A DNA stretch of 64,000 bases from Erpobdella octoculata (GCA_963978895.1 OZ022240.1:3150916-3214915), one strand, 5' to 3'; shown: positions 39,266-53,195, counted from the stretch's first letter. Notes: a model not told the origin generated them from the sequence alone. A program made the numbers and translations.

Positions 39266-39422
39266 ATAGTGTCCACATCACAGTGCCTCCCAGCAACGCT
39301 ACCTCCATGGAAGGTTCAAGGGTTAAACTACCTTGCCACGCCGAGGGCGTGCCCAGTACAATCACTTACAACTGGTTCAAGGATGACGTCAGCATCCATA
39401 AAATACCATCTCTCATCTCCCG
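39266..39422 (+). CDS. tutl: Turtle/IGSF9-like protein, first Ig3 exon
   Basis: The acceptor ttttattcag ends at 39265 and the donor gtgaga starts at 39423. It enters in phase 1 (G from the Ig2 exon plus AT gives Asp) and leaves in phase 2. It encodes SVHITVPPSNATSMEGSRVK, then LPCHAEGVPSTITYNWFKDD and VSIHKIPSLIS. The core Cys (LPCHA) and Trp (YNWFKDD) of the third Ig domain are present, with the VPP-x-N start typical of this domain in the family. NAT is a potential N-glycosylation site. The second Cys comes from the next exon. Coding is confident; the family call rests on motif order. Confidence 0.85.
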
Positions 39423-39854
39423 GTGAGAAATGAGATAATTAATTCCTCTCTCAAATGAGCTATTTAAAATTTTTTCACTCTATAATTTCAATAAATAGTT
39501 AATTTTTTGAATGTTTAACTGACGGGGCCTGTTTCTATAATTTTTGGAATTATCCCACCATTTCAGACATGTCTCTTTGAGTTGTATCAAAATTGTGCTC
39601 CATTCAGTCTGTCCTTGACCACATATGAAAGTTCTTGAAGTTTTTCAAAGTTTTTCTGGCGTTTGAAAAATGTCTTTTAGCAAAACGCTATTTTTCTTTT
39701 AAGTTACCGAAAATAATCTAATAAATATGCTCAACTGAACACTTAGCGCATTGATGGAAAATTGAATTGCAGAACGAAACTGTACTTGAATTCATCCAAC
39801 TTGTTTGCTGTTTTCCAGAATAAAATTAATTTGATTTTGTCTGCCGTCGTCATC

Positions 39855-40236
39855 ATCTTGTACATGTTGTTGCTATCGTACAGATGTTGCTGTCATTGTA
39901 CACATGTTGTTGTCATCTTGTACACATGTTGTTGTCATCATTTTACACATGTTGTTGCCATCGTACACATGTTTTTGTCATCGAACACATGTTGTTGTCA
40001 TCATTTTACACATGTTGTTGCCATCGTACACATGTTGTTGTCATTGTACAAATGTTGTTGTCATCATCGTACACATGTTGTTATCATCATTGTACACATG
40101 TTGTTGTCATCGTACACATGTTGTTGTCATCGTACACATGTTGTTATCATCATTGTACACATGTTGTTGTCATCTTACACATGTTGTTGTCATCGTACAC
40201 ATGTTGTCGTCATTGTACACAAGTTGTTGTCATCGT
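39855..40236. repeat. ~20-bp minisatellite, about 18 copies
   Basis: Units of acatgttgttgtcatcgtac with cattttac and catcattgt length variants. All + frames stay open for over 100 codons because stops are rare in the unit; not coding. Confidence 0.92.
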
Positions 40237-40725
40237 AAATAGCACAGCCATACAAATAATTAAACATTCATTTTCATGCTTTTAGATTTCTCCTTGTCTT
40301 CATCGTTGTACACATTTAAAAAAAATATTTCAAAAACTTCAAAAGATCTTGAAAAAAATAGAAGCGATCTACAATTATAATCTCTAATTATATTTTTTTT
40401 CTCCTCCTGGAGATAAAAGTTTTCCACTCAAAAACGGATCATTCCACTCCACTAGTTTCTATTCACTGGAACAAACTTCCAGCAAGATTTCCACTCTCCG
40501 TCCGGCGTATCAGACATCAGACATCAGATCAGGAACGAAAAGCTCCTTCGAAGCATCGAGTTTAAGATGTTGATGGTCCGTGAGGGCTGCCCATCGACCG
40601 GTCGGGAATAAATTGCTGACCCCCGCACCCCCCCCCCCCCCCAAACAACACTTGATTGCACTATTGATTAAGCTTTTCTTCCTGGATTTCGTCCACGGTA
40701 CGCTTGACCATTCAGTTTCTCTTTA

Positions 40726-40870
40726 CACACGCACACAAATACACACAAAAATACACACACAAATACACACACACGTGCACACATACAAACACAAACACAC
40801 ATTACACATACATTACACCGACACGCAATATATATATGTATACATAGATGTGTGTGTGTGTGTGTGTGAC
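40726..40870. repeat. (CA)n tract followed by (TA)/(TG)n
   Basis: cacacaaatacacacac, then tatatatgtatac, then tgtgtgtgtg. Confidence 0.85.
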
Positions 40871-41339
40871 CTCCTTCTGTCTATCTCTTCATGTTACCCC
40901 CCCCCCCACCTCTTTGATTTTTTTACAGGACTTTTCCCTAGTGGATGTCATTAATCTGAATCGTGACTTCAAGTCCATACAGCGATGAGACAATCAGGAC
41001 TGGAAACACACGCTTTTCTCTTTACCATTCCTCTAAAGAGAAAAAAAAATTCTTTTTTTTTCTCTAATTTTTAATCCTCTGGTTTTCGTTTACTCAATAA
41101 TGTTTACCATCCAGTCTTCGCGCCGCAATTGATGTCGAAGCCTCCCTCTCCCCTTTCCCCCCATCCCCGTAGGCCTGCTCACGTGTTTTACGACCCTGGC
41201 ACTTCCTGCAGCATTCCAGGGAGATCAGAGGACGTGGTGTATATATTTACACTTTCCACCCCTTGTCTCTCTCTTCCAAGGGCTATGCGTAGTTTTATGT
41301 CCACGCACGATCGTGCACGCACAATGGCCGACAATTACA

Positions 41340-41700
41340 ATCTCATGCTCACACAAGCACACAACTACAATCAGATAAGCACACAAACACACAATAACAG
41401 CCACATACGCACACAAACACACAATAACAGCCACATACGCACACAAACACACAATAACAGCAACATACACACACAATTAAAACCACATAAACACACAATT
41501 ACAACCACATAAACACACAAATTGTGACACAATTACAACCACATAAACACACAATTACAACCACACAAACACACAATTACAACCACATAAACACACAATT
41601 ACAACCACACAAACACACAACTACAACCACATAAAAACACAATTACAACCACATAACCACACAATTACAACCACATACGCACACAAACACTCAATTACAC
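41340..41700. repeat. ~20-bp minisatellite of acacacaattacaaccacat type
   Basis: The left part uses the variant aacacacaataacagccaca, the right part the canonical unit. About 15 copies. Confidence 0.9.
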
Positions 41701-41958
41701 GACATCAACTCACAACGAGCACGTCTCCTATTCGATTAAATATATACAAGAAAAAACATTCCCATTTGTTGCTTTCGCATTTCAAAGAATTCCTTCTCAT
41801 TGGTGACAAGTGACAACCATGCCCTGCCTGCCCGTGCATTCAAGGATTCTCTTCCACCTACGCTGCTCGAGTTTGCTTAACCCCGTCGGCAGAGACCAGT
41901 TCTGTTTGCTCTGAAACCAGATGCAACGACATGAAGCAAATCAATTATTTATCAACAA

Positions 41959-42032
<74 letters not shown>

Positions 42033-42115
42033 ACAACAACATCATCACCATCATGATCAATAACATCATCAGCATCTTCTCCATTTCCGTCACCATCATC
42101 ATCGTCGTCATCAGT
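41959..42115. repeat. (CAT)n microsatellite
   Basis: Perfect catcat to about 42032, then interrupted by caacaac, acc and atg. Confidence 0.97.
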
Positions 42116-42255
42116 ATTAGCAGCACAGCAGCAACAGCAAATCAAACGTTTGCGTTCAATAAAACATAATAATGAATTGTCACCTTACTCACTCTTTCTC
42201 CGTTTTTTTAACTCATCTTGTCAAAAAAATCAATAAATTTAGTTTGTCTACACAA

Positions 42256-42385
42256 CCCACCACCCTACCACCCCTCACCACCACCCACCAACCTACCACC
42301 CCTCACCAACAACCCACCCAACCACCCCTCACCACCAGCCTACCCAACCACCACCCCTCACAATCACCCCCTTCACACCCATTCG
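42256..42385. repeat. C/A-rich cacccctcaccacc repeat
   Basis: Repeats of accacccctcacca with ccaaccta variants. Confidence 0.85.
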
Positions 42386-43445
42386 TTTACGCGCCCACAC
42401 GCGGCCAAAAAAAATTCCTTTAATCTTACTAAATACAATCATGATTAATGATCAATTTATTGATTCATGAAGGTCCAACCTTCATCTCCATCTTCATCAT
42501 ATTTGACGCCAAATTACTTCTACTCACACCCCCCCCCCCCGCTGCTGCGTTCTCCCACCCTTTTTAAAAAAGTGCTTGCTATTATTTATACTTTACGAAA
42601 TTAGCATTCATGTATAATTGATTTCTTAACAGATTCTATTAAAAAACGAAATATTCTAATTAAAATTAAATAACGCTTTCAAAATTGATCAATAACAGAA
42701 ATATATAATAAATAAGTTTTAATATATACATTCAATTTGTTTTTGGATATATATTCATATTCATTAACATTGTTTATGTATATTATATAATATTTTGGAG
42801 TAGAGAAATGTCATCTCTCCTTTGTTCACAGCGTTCGTCAATAAACATTTTCAATACTTTTTGCTTTCTTTCTGCTAGTTTTAACTTTTGATTATTGCAA
42901 ATATTTTTTGCTTATTATATACTTATTAAATTGTATATTTCATTCGTTAATTTCTTTTATATTTCTCCTTCAAATCTGTTTCCTACATTAAAACTTTGAA
43001 TTCATTTTTTTTGTATTTTAAGCTTTAAATGTTTAAAAATCAGCAAATCATCTAAACAAACAAACTCGCATTACTCAATTTCATCCCCATGCAAGCTTCC
43101 TAAATGGAAAAGAAATTATTTAAAACGAAATTCCCATCTGAGAGATCGTTGCTTTAGTTCATAATCCGTGAGAGTGGAATAGATTATTCCGGATCAAACG
43201 AATTCAGGATGAGACAAATCTCCGGCTGTAAAAATCAGGATCTTGGCGTTTAACTGGCTTGGCTGGCTGTAAACCGAAAATACTGCCTCATTTTATATGT
43301 ATTTGTTGTAATCTATAATTTACAACGTTTTTATAAAGCAGATAAAATATACCAAAATATTTTTATTACTAATATTAATTATATTAAATATTAACGTTAC
43401 AAAACATAAATGGCGTTGATTGGATGTAAAATATGAATATTACAG

Positions 43446-43576
43446 ATCGGGTCTCTATGCCGATGGAAGTCTGGTGATCAAGAGTCTGACGAAAGAGGAC
43501 ATGGGCTGGTATAAGTGTCAGACGTTCAACGGGGCTGGTCGCCCTGCCGAAGCCACTGCCTTTCTCAACGTCACTT
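43446..43576 (+). CDS. tutl: Turtle/IGSF9-like protein, second Ig3 exon
   Basis: The acceptor atattacag ends at 43445 and the strong donor gtgagt starts at 43577. One base completes the Arg codon split with the previous exon (CG plus A). The exon encodes GLYADGSLVIKSLTKEDMGW, then YKCQTFNGAGRPAEATAFLNVT. DGSLVI is the E strand, DMGWYKC the F strand with the second core Cys, and NGAG-AFLNVT the turn and G strand. It completes Ig3 and ends in phase 1. NVT is a potential N-glycosylation site. Confidence 0.87.
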
Positions 43577-43595
43577 GTGAGTCTTGTTTGTAATC

Positions 43596-43617
43596 ATCAT
43601 CTTCGTCGTCGTTGTCC

Positions 43618-43658
<41 letters not shown>

Positions 43659-43767
43659 GTCATCATCATCATCATCATCATCGTCATCGTCATCATCATC
43701 ATCATCGTCATCATCGTCATCATCGTCATCATCGTCATCATCGTCATCATCGTCATCATCGTCATCA

Positions 43768-43802
<35 letters not shown>
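43596..43802. repeat. (CAT)n/(CATCGT)n microsatellite just after the Ig3 donor
   Basis: Begins about 20 nt downstream of the donor at 43577. catcat, then catcgtcatcatcgt, then gtcgtcgtcg. Confidence 0.97.
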
Positions 43803-43933
43803 TTTGCACTGCCATTTTAATTTTCTTCATCACTTTAGATGCAATAATAAAATGCATATCGTGATGAATGCACCGAATCCACCACAAACGCTCATACATA
43901 ACACCAAGCCAACACACGTACAATAACGATCAT

Positions 43934-44056
43934 GCACACACATACATTTACACATACATGCATATGTACATACATACATACATACATACCTAAATACGTA
44001 CATACGTACATACGTATATACATACCTAAATACGTACATACATACATACATCTAAC
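43934..44056. repeat. (CATA)n/(CGTA) microsatellite
   Basis: catacatacata with cgtacatacgta interruptions. Confidence 0.93.
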
Positions 44057-44694
44057 TTCTACCGCAAGCAAATGCAATTTCTGCCCCACCAAGGTTTTCC
44101 GAGTACTTGCAACGATATTTGATTTCGGATGGAACTTGTCTTTTTGAGACAAAAAATGTTGTTTTTTATACAAAATATATACAAAAATAAACATTAAAAC
44201 TATCGGACACATAAATTAAATACATATTTTATTAAATCTAACTAAATAATAAATCATCATTTGGCATGAAAGCCATGAAAGATAATCCAAACAGAAAGCA
44301 ACATGGCGACGCCGCATTGCACTTAGGAAAAGTTTTCTAAAAATTAAAATTAAACGTCAATGCTTTCACTAAATCAAAATTTATTTGTATGTTTATATTT
44401 TTTTTAATTTTTCCCAATGTTTACTCGCTTTCATCTCGAGTCGCTGGAGATGGTAGTTTATTTATTACTTGTTGTTATTAACTTTTCGCTTGTCCGGATG
44501 TCCACGGGATATCCATGGGATGTCCGAGGACGTTTATAAGTTCTGTAGATCGTTATAAAGTTAACCAACTTCAAAAAAAGTTAAAGTCTAATTTTTAAAA
44601 AAATAACTATGAAAAATTTTAAGGAACAAAAATTAATGAAAAATAAATTAAATGAGCAACGATGACAAAAATTTCCATTGTCATAGTAGATGTG

Positions 44695-44752
44695 TGTTTG
44701 TATGTATGTGTGTGTTTGTATGTGTGTGTGTGTTTGTATGTGTGTATAAATG
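44695..44752. repeat. (GT)n/(GTAT) microsatellite
   Basis: gtgtgtttgtatgtgtgtgt. Confidence 0.9.
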
Positions 44753-44879
44753 CGGATGTGATATCGCGTATATGTGTGGGGGGAGGGCTTGCGATGCAGT
44801 GCATTATGGTCGTAACTTAGTCGTTCATTCATCTAATTATCTGATCACAGCGCATACAAAACTCATACAAGTCACGATA

Positions 44880-45200
44880 AAACGATACAAGACCTAATTT
44901 TTAGGATACACGACCTAATTTGTATGATACAAGACCTAATTGGTATGATAGACGACCTAATTGGTATGATACACGATCTAATTTGTATAATACAAGACCT
45001 AATTGGTATGATACACGACCTAATTTGTATGATACAAGACATAATTTGTATGATACACTATCTAATTTGTATGATGCAAGACCTAATTTTTCAGTTTGAC
45101 AATTTTTAATGTGGCGTGAATCAGCAGACTTCGCGTCATCCTTTTCATGATACAAGATCTAATTTTTATGATGCAAGACCTAATTTGTATGATATAAACT
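44880..45200. repeat. ~20-bp minisatellite of gatacaagacctaatttgta type
   Basis: About twelve units, alternating tacaagacctaatt and tacacgacctaatt. A break at 45085-45140 is followed by a few more copies. Confidence 0.9.
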
Positions 45201-45999
45201 TTGACGCACATGATGCACTCGGTAATTTGTGCGATGCAATAACTTTACAGAAAGAAGCAATTAATTTCGTTATACCAGCAATCGCTTTGATTGTATCAGC
45301 AATCACATTCATGATACAAGTGACATTTAGCACAATACAATCGGTTACTTGCATGATAGTGGCGTTAACGCGTATGATACAAACGATTAATTAAACATGA
45401 ACTATCGACGTGATCGATTAATTGATTAATTGATTTTTCGGTTTGGTTAAGCTTTTTTAGCGTCATTTAGATATTACTGGTTTATTTTTCTTAGACTTTC
45501 AAGCATCTTATCTTAGGTAACGACTTCAAAATCGTCGTTATAAAATTTTAAGAAACATCATCAAACCAAAACAATCTGAGCCCATGTCTTGGCCTCGTCA
45601 CCGTCAAGGGTCTCGAGGCAATTGTCTCGGACACATCTCGGCTAAATAAAAAGAAAATTCGGTTTTCTTAATTATCGAAGTGGGGCGCCGCCTGGACGCC
45701 ATTAGACGCCCCCGGGTATAGTTTGAGCGAGGTGAGATATTGCAGTAGGCATGCCGATCTTGAGGGGGGCCGTTGTTACGCAGTCGTTGATGGCCGGTCG
45801 GATGTGTAAAACCGTGTAGAGATAAAGGAGGTTGCGTGTAAAAATGCGTAAGATTGTAAAGAAATGTTTGTTTATTTCTGTAGAGGCGTGCGTGGTGTTG
45901 ACGTTTTGGAAGCGAAAGATGTAGACTCGGAGTGTGAAAGTGATTGTGGAGGTGTAAACTTGATGGTTTAACAAGCGGGCTTTGAGGTGAACACCGTAA

Positions 46000-46325
46000 G
46001 TGTACAATTTTGTTTGTAGAGGTGTACATTTGACGCTAGAAATTAGAGTGGAGGTGCTTGTTTGAGAAGTGAAAGTGTGAATTGATGTGTACAAGTCCTT
46101 TCGGAAGTGTACAAAAATGTGAATGTGAGTGGAAGTGTATGATTGAAGTGTACAAATGAGAATGTGTATGTTTGAAGTGTACAAATGTGAATGTGAGTGG
46201 AAGTGTACGTTTGAAGTGTACAAGTGAGAGTGGAAGTGCATGTTTGAGGTGTACAGGTGTGTATGGAAGTGCATGTTGGAAATGCAGAAGTGTGTATGGA
46301 AGTGTGTACTTGAAGTGTACACAAG
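46000..46325. repeat. Degenerate ggaagtgtacgtttgaagtg repeat
   Basis: Words gtgtacaaatgtgaatgtga and ggaagtgcatgtttgagg recur every 25-35 bp. Open frames with Cys/Thr/His patterns on both strands come from this repeat. Confidence 0.8.
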
Positions 46326-47189
46326 TTTATACAAAATTGTTATCAGCTTTTTTGTTTTTCTACTGTAAAATTATAATTTTTGCATTAAAAGAACAAATGC
46401 TACGCTCACCCCAATAAAACCGTGTTGGACAAACTATTGACAACAGATATATTAATATCTTATTGCAAATAGTTTATGATTTTATGAACTACATAGTATA
46501 ATCAGTGAACAAATGTTTTATAATCAATATAATTTACAATCATAATCAATATAAATCACAATCACACTACAAATATTTTTAATCATGTTGCAAATAATTT
46601 AACGTCATCTTTTAATTATTCGATAATCGTGTTATAACTATGTTAGATTCATATAACAATCATCCTCCGATAAAAAATTATCAATAATCATATTTCAAAT
46701 AATTCATAGTCATATAATATTGGCGAAGCATTGAAACCTAAATGTAAGACTGAAAGATTAAACTATTTCAGTGAAAGATTCATTGCTATTAAACTGTCTT
46801 TGAAAGTCTTCAAAATTCAAACTATATTACTTGTGACAACACGCACGACCCTACGACCCCAGTCCAATCCACCCCCCCCCCATGCTCACCCCTTTGTGAA
46901 ATAATTTTCAATCCAAAAACGCTGAGAATGGATCCAAAAATACGAGCGTTACAGGACTGTAATATTTTGTAATACTTGATTTTTTTTGAAACCAATCAGT
47001 CATTTAAAAGTTACAGGTAATAACTTGAGTAACTTTAGTAACGTTTTGCAGTTTACAGCTGTAAGATAAATGAGCAGTAAATGTTTAAAAGAAATTTCTG
47101 TCTCAGTGACAAAGACAAATTTGAAGCTGCAAATGTGCGTGAATGTTTGAGAGATTATGTGCGTAGGTATGTGATAAATGCTCATGTGT

Positions 47190-47515
47190 ATGGGTGAATG
47201 CGTACAAGAATATGCGTGATTGTGTTTCAGTATGTGGGTGGATGTGTGGTTGTGTGTGTGGGTGAATGTGTGTGAGTATGTGGGTTGATGTGTGTGAGTA
47301 TACAGGGTGGATGTGCATGAGTATGTGGGTTGATGTGGGTGAGTATGTGGGTGAATGTGAGTGTGTGAATGTGTGAGTATGTGAGTAAATGTGTGTGAGT
47401 ATGTGGGTAAATGTGAGTTTGTGTGTGGATGGGTGAATGTGTGAGTATGTGAGTGTATGTGTGTGAGTATGTGGGTGGATGTGTGTGAGTATGTGTGTGA
47501 ACGTGTGGGCGAATG
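47190..47515. repeat. ~22-bp repeat of gtgagtatgtgggtgaatgt type
   Basis: Irregular copies over about 325 bp, G+T-rich on the + strand. Confidence 0.85.
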
Positions 47516-48189
47516 TTCTGCTCTGAAAAAAGAATTTAATTTTTCTTTAGTTTATGAAATTTCCTGTTATCGCTGCTGGAGCGACCGGGGGTTTTTGGTC
47601 GGCTCTTTGATATTGGAATGATGTTTGGTCAAGAGAGAAAAATGAATGGAGGGAAAAGAAGAAAAAAAGAAAGAATAAAAAAAAGATAGAAGAAGAGAGA
47701 AAGATGTTTGAGATATAAATTCGATCCTTCCCAAGTCACCTAGTTTCTTCTCAAACACGTAACTCGGATTTTATTTCATTTTTTTTTTCAAGAATTGTTT
47801 GTTGTTTTTTTTTAAATATAAAAAACAAATACAGAAAATATAAAGAAAAAACTGTTTAATACTTAAAAAAATGTATTCATGACAATTTTAGTTGACCTGA
47901 AATTGTAAACAAAACATGTATACAAGAGAATGTAAATATTTATCGGTCGCATCTTGGTTGCTTCGTGTTGCGAGTTGTCTCGGAATGTTTTAAGAGCGAG
48001 TAAATTTCTTCTTCTCATTCTCCTCCACATGGAAGCCAGTTTCCAATTACACAAACTTTTTTGTTGTTGACGTCCTTGTTTATGTTCCCGATGTTGTTGT
48101 TGTTGTTGTTGTTGCTGATGCTGTTGTTGATGTTGATGATGATATTGCCGTTGTTTATGGTCTTTGGTCTAGTCGGTAATTTCGTTGTT

Positions 48190-48880
48190 GTTTCTTATAG
48201 TTGTTCATTGTTTCTGATAGTTGTATTGTTGTTTCTGATAATGATATTGTTGTTTCTGATAATGATATTGTTGTTTCTGATAATGATATTGTTGTTTCTG
48301 ATAATGATATTGTTGTTTCTGATAATGATATTGTTGTTTCTGATAATGATATTGTTGTTTCTGATAATGATATTGTTGTTTCTGATAATGATATTGTTGT
48401 TTCTGATAATGATATTGTTGTTTCTGATAATGATATTGTTGTTTCTGATAATGATATTGTTGTTTCTGATAATGATATTGTTGTTTCTGATAGTTGTTTC
48501 TGATAGCTGCATTGTTGTTTCTGATTGTTGTATTGTTTCAGATATTTTTATTGTTGTTTCAGACAGTTGTATTGCTGTTTCTGATAGTTGTATTCTTGTG
48601 TATGTTAGTTGTATTGTTGTGTATGTTAGTTGTATTGTTGTTTCTAATTGTTGTATTGTTGTGTATGTTAGTTGTATTGTTGTGTATGTTAGTTGTATTG
48701 TTGTGTATGTTAGTTGTATTGTTGTTTCTAATTGTTGTATTGTTGTTTCTAATTGTTGTATTGTTGTTTCTAATTGTTGTATTGTTGTTTCTAATTGTTG
48801 TATTGTTGTTTCTAATTGTTGTATTGTTGTTTCTAATTGTTGTATTGTTGTTTCTAATTGTTGTATTGTTGCTTCTGATT
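48190..48880. repeat. 21-bp minisatellite with two unit families
   Basis: From 48222 to about 48490 the unit is tgttgtttctgataatgata plus t, highly homogeneous. After a mixed stretch, 48600-48720 uses gtgtatgttagttgtattgt and 48720-48870 uses tgttgtttctaattgttgta. The period stays 21 bp throughout, which keeps several frames open for 100-295 codons with 7-residue repeats; not coding. Confidence 0.95.
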
Positions 48881-49978
48881 ATGATGTTCATGATGTTCGT
48901 CGTGTTGTTGCTCCTGATTGTGATGTTGGTTGTGTTTGCTGTTCGTGATTGTGATGTTCGCTGTGCAGTTTTCGTATCAAGAGTTGCTATATCGAGTGTT
49001 GCTATATCTGTGCCACGTCAAAAAAAAATTTTTTTTGTTGGAGAGCTTTGCAAAAAATATCCTTGCTTCCACTCACACTTTCCAACTGAGTTGAAATTTC
49101 AACAAATTTTTCTATCAATTTATAAAAATTTCATTTAATTTTTGTAACCTTTATTATTTTTTGTTTTGAAATTTGTTTTATTAAATATTTTAAACTATTG
49201 ATAAATATGAATTTTTAAACTTTTTTGAGTTTTTTTATTAAAATTTATTTAAATGTTTAAGGTTTCTTATAGACTTTTTTTTAAACTTTTATCTGATTGG
49301 CTTTAGAAGCATTAAGCAATCTGATTTAAACTTTTAATGTTGCCTTCTACGAGCAGGTTTTATATAATAATTACATTTTGAACACAGATTTTTAAGTGAT
49401 AACATTTACTGTTGGTTTTTATTTTTTAATGGAAAACTACCGTCAAAATGTTAAACAAAACTTGTGTGAAATTGTTTACTTTTTTAAAGTTCTTTTATTA
49501 TTTTTTTGAAATCATAAACAAGTTATTGTATTTTTTTATTTTTTTACAATTTTTATCTCCGCTAGCAAATTCCTGCAGTGAAACTTTTTTTATTTTATTT
49601 TAAAACTCAATTTTACACCGTACTTATAATTTATAATTTAAATTTTAAATAGCAAAATAAAAAAAATTTCTTATTTATCAACTAAATTTATTAGTTTGCT
49701 AAAAAAAATTTTTAATTTTAATTAGTTTCTGCCATCGGCAAGAGCGGACTTTTTATATCAAAAATTATTATTTTGGAAGAGCAACTTAGATGTTTTTCTC
49801 GCTCTCTTTCTTGTTTTTTTCTTTCTGTCTCTCCCTCTTTTTCTCTCTTTATTTTTCTTTTGTTCCTTCTTTCTTTCTTACTGAGTAGCTTCGGCACCCG
49901 ATGACCTCAGAAGGTCACCAAAATGGCGTAACATCAAAGCCCGCATTCCCACTGGAATTCCGCAGACACACACGAATC

Positions 49979-50082
49979 ATCAGCATCAACATCAACATCA
50001 ACATCAACATCAACATCAACATCAACATCAACATCAACATCAACATCAACAACAACAACAACAACAACAACAACATGGCATC
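49979..50082. repeat. (CATCAA)n and (CAA)n microsatellite
   Basis: catcaacatcaa about 12 times, then caacaacaa. Confidence 0.95.
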
Positions 50083-50319
50083 ATTGTCAGCAATAACAAT
50101 CAGCAGCTTAGCAGCTAAATTTTCCCCCAGCTCCTTAGCTGCCTTTCCAGCTACGATCATAACAACAACACACACACACACACAATAGGCACAAACAACG
50201 CCATCATCAACGCTTCTAGTTGGAATGACAACTCGGCGAGCAAAAGCACCCACATGCGAGAATTATGTCAACATGAACATTCGTATCTTCCTAGCAACGA
50301 CCATCACCCTTAACAACAG

Positions 50320-50394
50320 CGTTATCATCACCATCATCGTCACCATCACCATCATCACCACCATTATTACCATCATCATAATCATAATCATAAG

Positions 50395-50483
<89 letters not shown>

Positions 50484-50527
50484 CAACCACCACAACCATT
50501 ATCACCACCATCATCATCATCGTCATA

Positions 50528-50567
<40 letters not shown>

Positions 50568-50635
50568 CCATCACCATCATTATCATCATCACCACCACCA
50601 CCATCATCAACAACAACAACAACCTATACAACGAC
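50320..50635. repeat. (CAT)n compound microsatellite
   Basis: caccatcatc, then perfect catcat about 50395-50480, then catcgtcatcgt, then caccaccacc and caacaacaa. Confidence 0.97.
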
Positions 50636-50776
50636 ACGACAACAACAGCAACGACAGTTGACCTCGAATATTCCAGGGGTAAAATTGCACCGTTCCCATT
50701 CAGCTCTTTGACTCCTTTAATGGCCCTCTGGCTTATGACGTCATGCACGATGTTGTGACGCTTTATTTCCGCTTCC

Positions 50777-51243
<467 letters not shown>

Positions 51244-52169
51244 GTGTACCGGCTTGTATGCATTTCTGTGAGTATTGGTGTGCATGTATATGTACGTGTA
51301 GGTAGGTCTGTGGGCAGATTTTCTTCTGTGCTTTGAGGTATTTTTAGTGATTTTTATTTTTCCTCTTTGTTAGTTAATAAAAAATGTTCGAGAAACAAAA
51401 CTAAACAAAAAAAAGGAATAAAAATAAATTAAAAAATAAATTAAAAAACAAATTCGCACGCCTGAGAGTGGAATGAATTGTTAAACAACTTGAGACGAAT
51501 CCTGAGACTTCTGAGAATTGTATTGACTCTACTTCACTCTTTTTCATCTCTTTCTTCCTCTCACTCTCTCTCCTTCTTTCTTTTTTCTTTCTTTTTTTTA
51601 TTTTTTTATTTTTTTCTTTTTTTGCAGTTTTCTCGGGGTTTTTTTTCTTCTTTTTTTTTTCATTTCCACCTTCACAGTTCTTGGCCTCACGCGGCGCAAG
51701 AGGATTGTTGTGATTGTTCATCGCTCGCTGGCTGGAATCATTTGTTACGCGTCCACTCGACTTTCGTTCCAGTGTGCCACTCTTCTGTGTATATATATCC
51801 AGCAGAGTAGCTTCACGCACGCACGCAACACAACACACCTACGCACACAGACAAACTAACACACGCACATAGTCATACTTCTGTGACGTCACGAACGGCG
51901 GAGGACTGCGGAAAAAATATGAACAAGAGAAATTCATTTGAGGAAGAATGAAAGTTCGGTTCAATCTTTTTAATGTCCACGTGACATGCCCACGTGGTGT
52001 CGGGGGGAGGGAAGAAGGGGAGGGGAGGGAGGGGAGCGCCTGGGCGATATTTTCGCGGTGCAATGTCCATCAATCATAATTTTAGGCAATTTCGACACGT
52101 CTTGTAAATTTGCTTAACATCATCATTACCATCGTCTCTGTTGTCATCGTCATCATTACAACCACCCTT

Positions 52170-52178
52170 ATCAGCATG

Positions 52179-52222
<44 letters not shown>

Positions 52223-52323
52223 TATCATCATCATCATCATCATTATCATCATCATCTTCGTCGTCATCATCATCATTATTATCATCTTCTTCGTCGTCAT
52301 CATCATCATCACCATCGTCGTCG

Positions 52324-52368
<45 letters not shown>

Positions 52369-52418
52369 CCACCACCACCACCATCATCACCATCATCATC
52401 ATCATCGTCGTCGTCATG
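52170..52418. repeat. (CAT)n microsatellite
   Basis: catcat with att, ctt, cgt and cacc interruptions. Confidence 0.97.
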
Positions 52419-53044
52419 AACTTCAATTTTCACGAGTGGCTTTTAGCAGGAAATGCTGGAATTAAGACATGAGCAGATAAGTGATCCATTTTAAATTGAA
52501 TCACAAACAAACAAAACAAACACTCAATATAACGTTGTTCACGTGTTCACGCACATAAGAAGGGCAGAAGAGATAAAAATTGAGAAAAACATGGGGGCAA
52601 ATAAAGGGGCCTAAAGGGGGATAGACAGGGGTAATGAATTTAATGAAATGAGCATAAAAATATTCTAGTCCTTATTACATTCAAATCAATTTAAACTAAA
52701 TTCAAAAGGTCAAAAATACCCTGCTTAAAAACAGATCAATCAAGGTTCAACTTTTAAATGCCTCAGATTTACTTGTTAAAATATGATTTATAAAGAAAAA
52801 CACGATAGTCTAATTGAAAAAAAAATGTTTTAAAAATTCTCCTCTGCAAAAAATACACATTTAAATGTACGCGCATTTATAATTAATATTTTGATTTAAG
52901 AGAATAATTCTATTTGAAATAAATTCATCTTTAAGTCATTATTATAAAATCAACACGGAAGTTGTTCTTCCGGTGTCGCACGTGACGATCTGCAAGTGCG
53001 TGGGAGGTGGGGTGGAGGTCTGTTTATCGGGATTGATTCTATGA

Positions 53045-53195
53045 GTGTGTTTGATGTGCGTGTGTGTGTGTGCATGCGCCTGTATGTGTACGTTTGTATA
53101 TGTGCCTGTATGTGTGTGATTGTATGTGTGCACGTGTATGTGTGATTGTAGGTGTGTGTGTGTGTATGTGTGATTGTAGGTGTGTGTATGTGTGG
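53045..53195. repeat. (GT)n-rich tract
   Basis: gtgtgtgtgtgtgcatgcgcc and tgtgattgtaggtgtgtg words. Confidence 0.85.

Larger units (their letters stand above)
39423..43445 (+). other. Intron splitting Ig3 (4023 bp)
   Basis: Phase-2 intron bounded by gtgaga and atattacag. It holds several tandem arrays (listed separately). 40245-40700, 40870-41340 and 42540-43440 are mostly unique A+T-rich DNA with no exon that I can support. Confidence 0.78.

Noticed and set aside
45604..46334. Two long - strand open frames (141 and 210 codons)
   Set aside because: Most of their length translates the ggaagtgtac-type repeat at 46000-46325. The rest has no motif.
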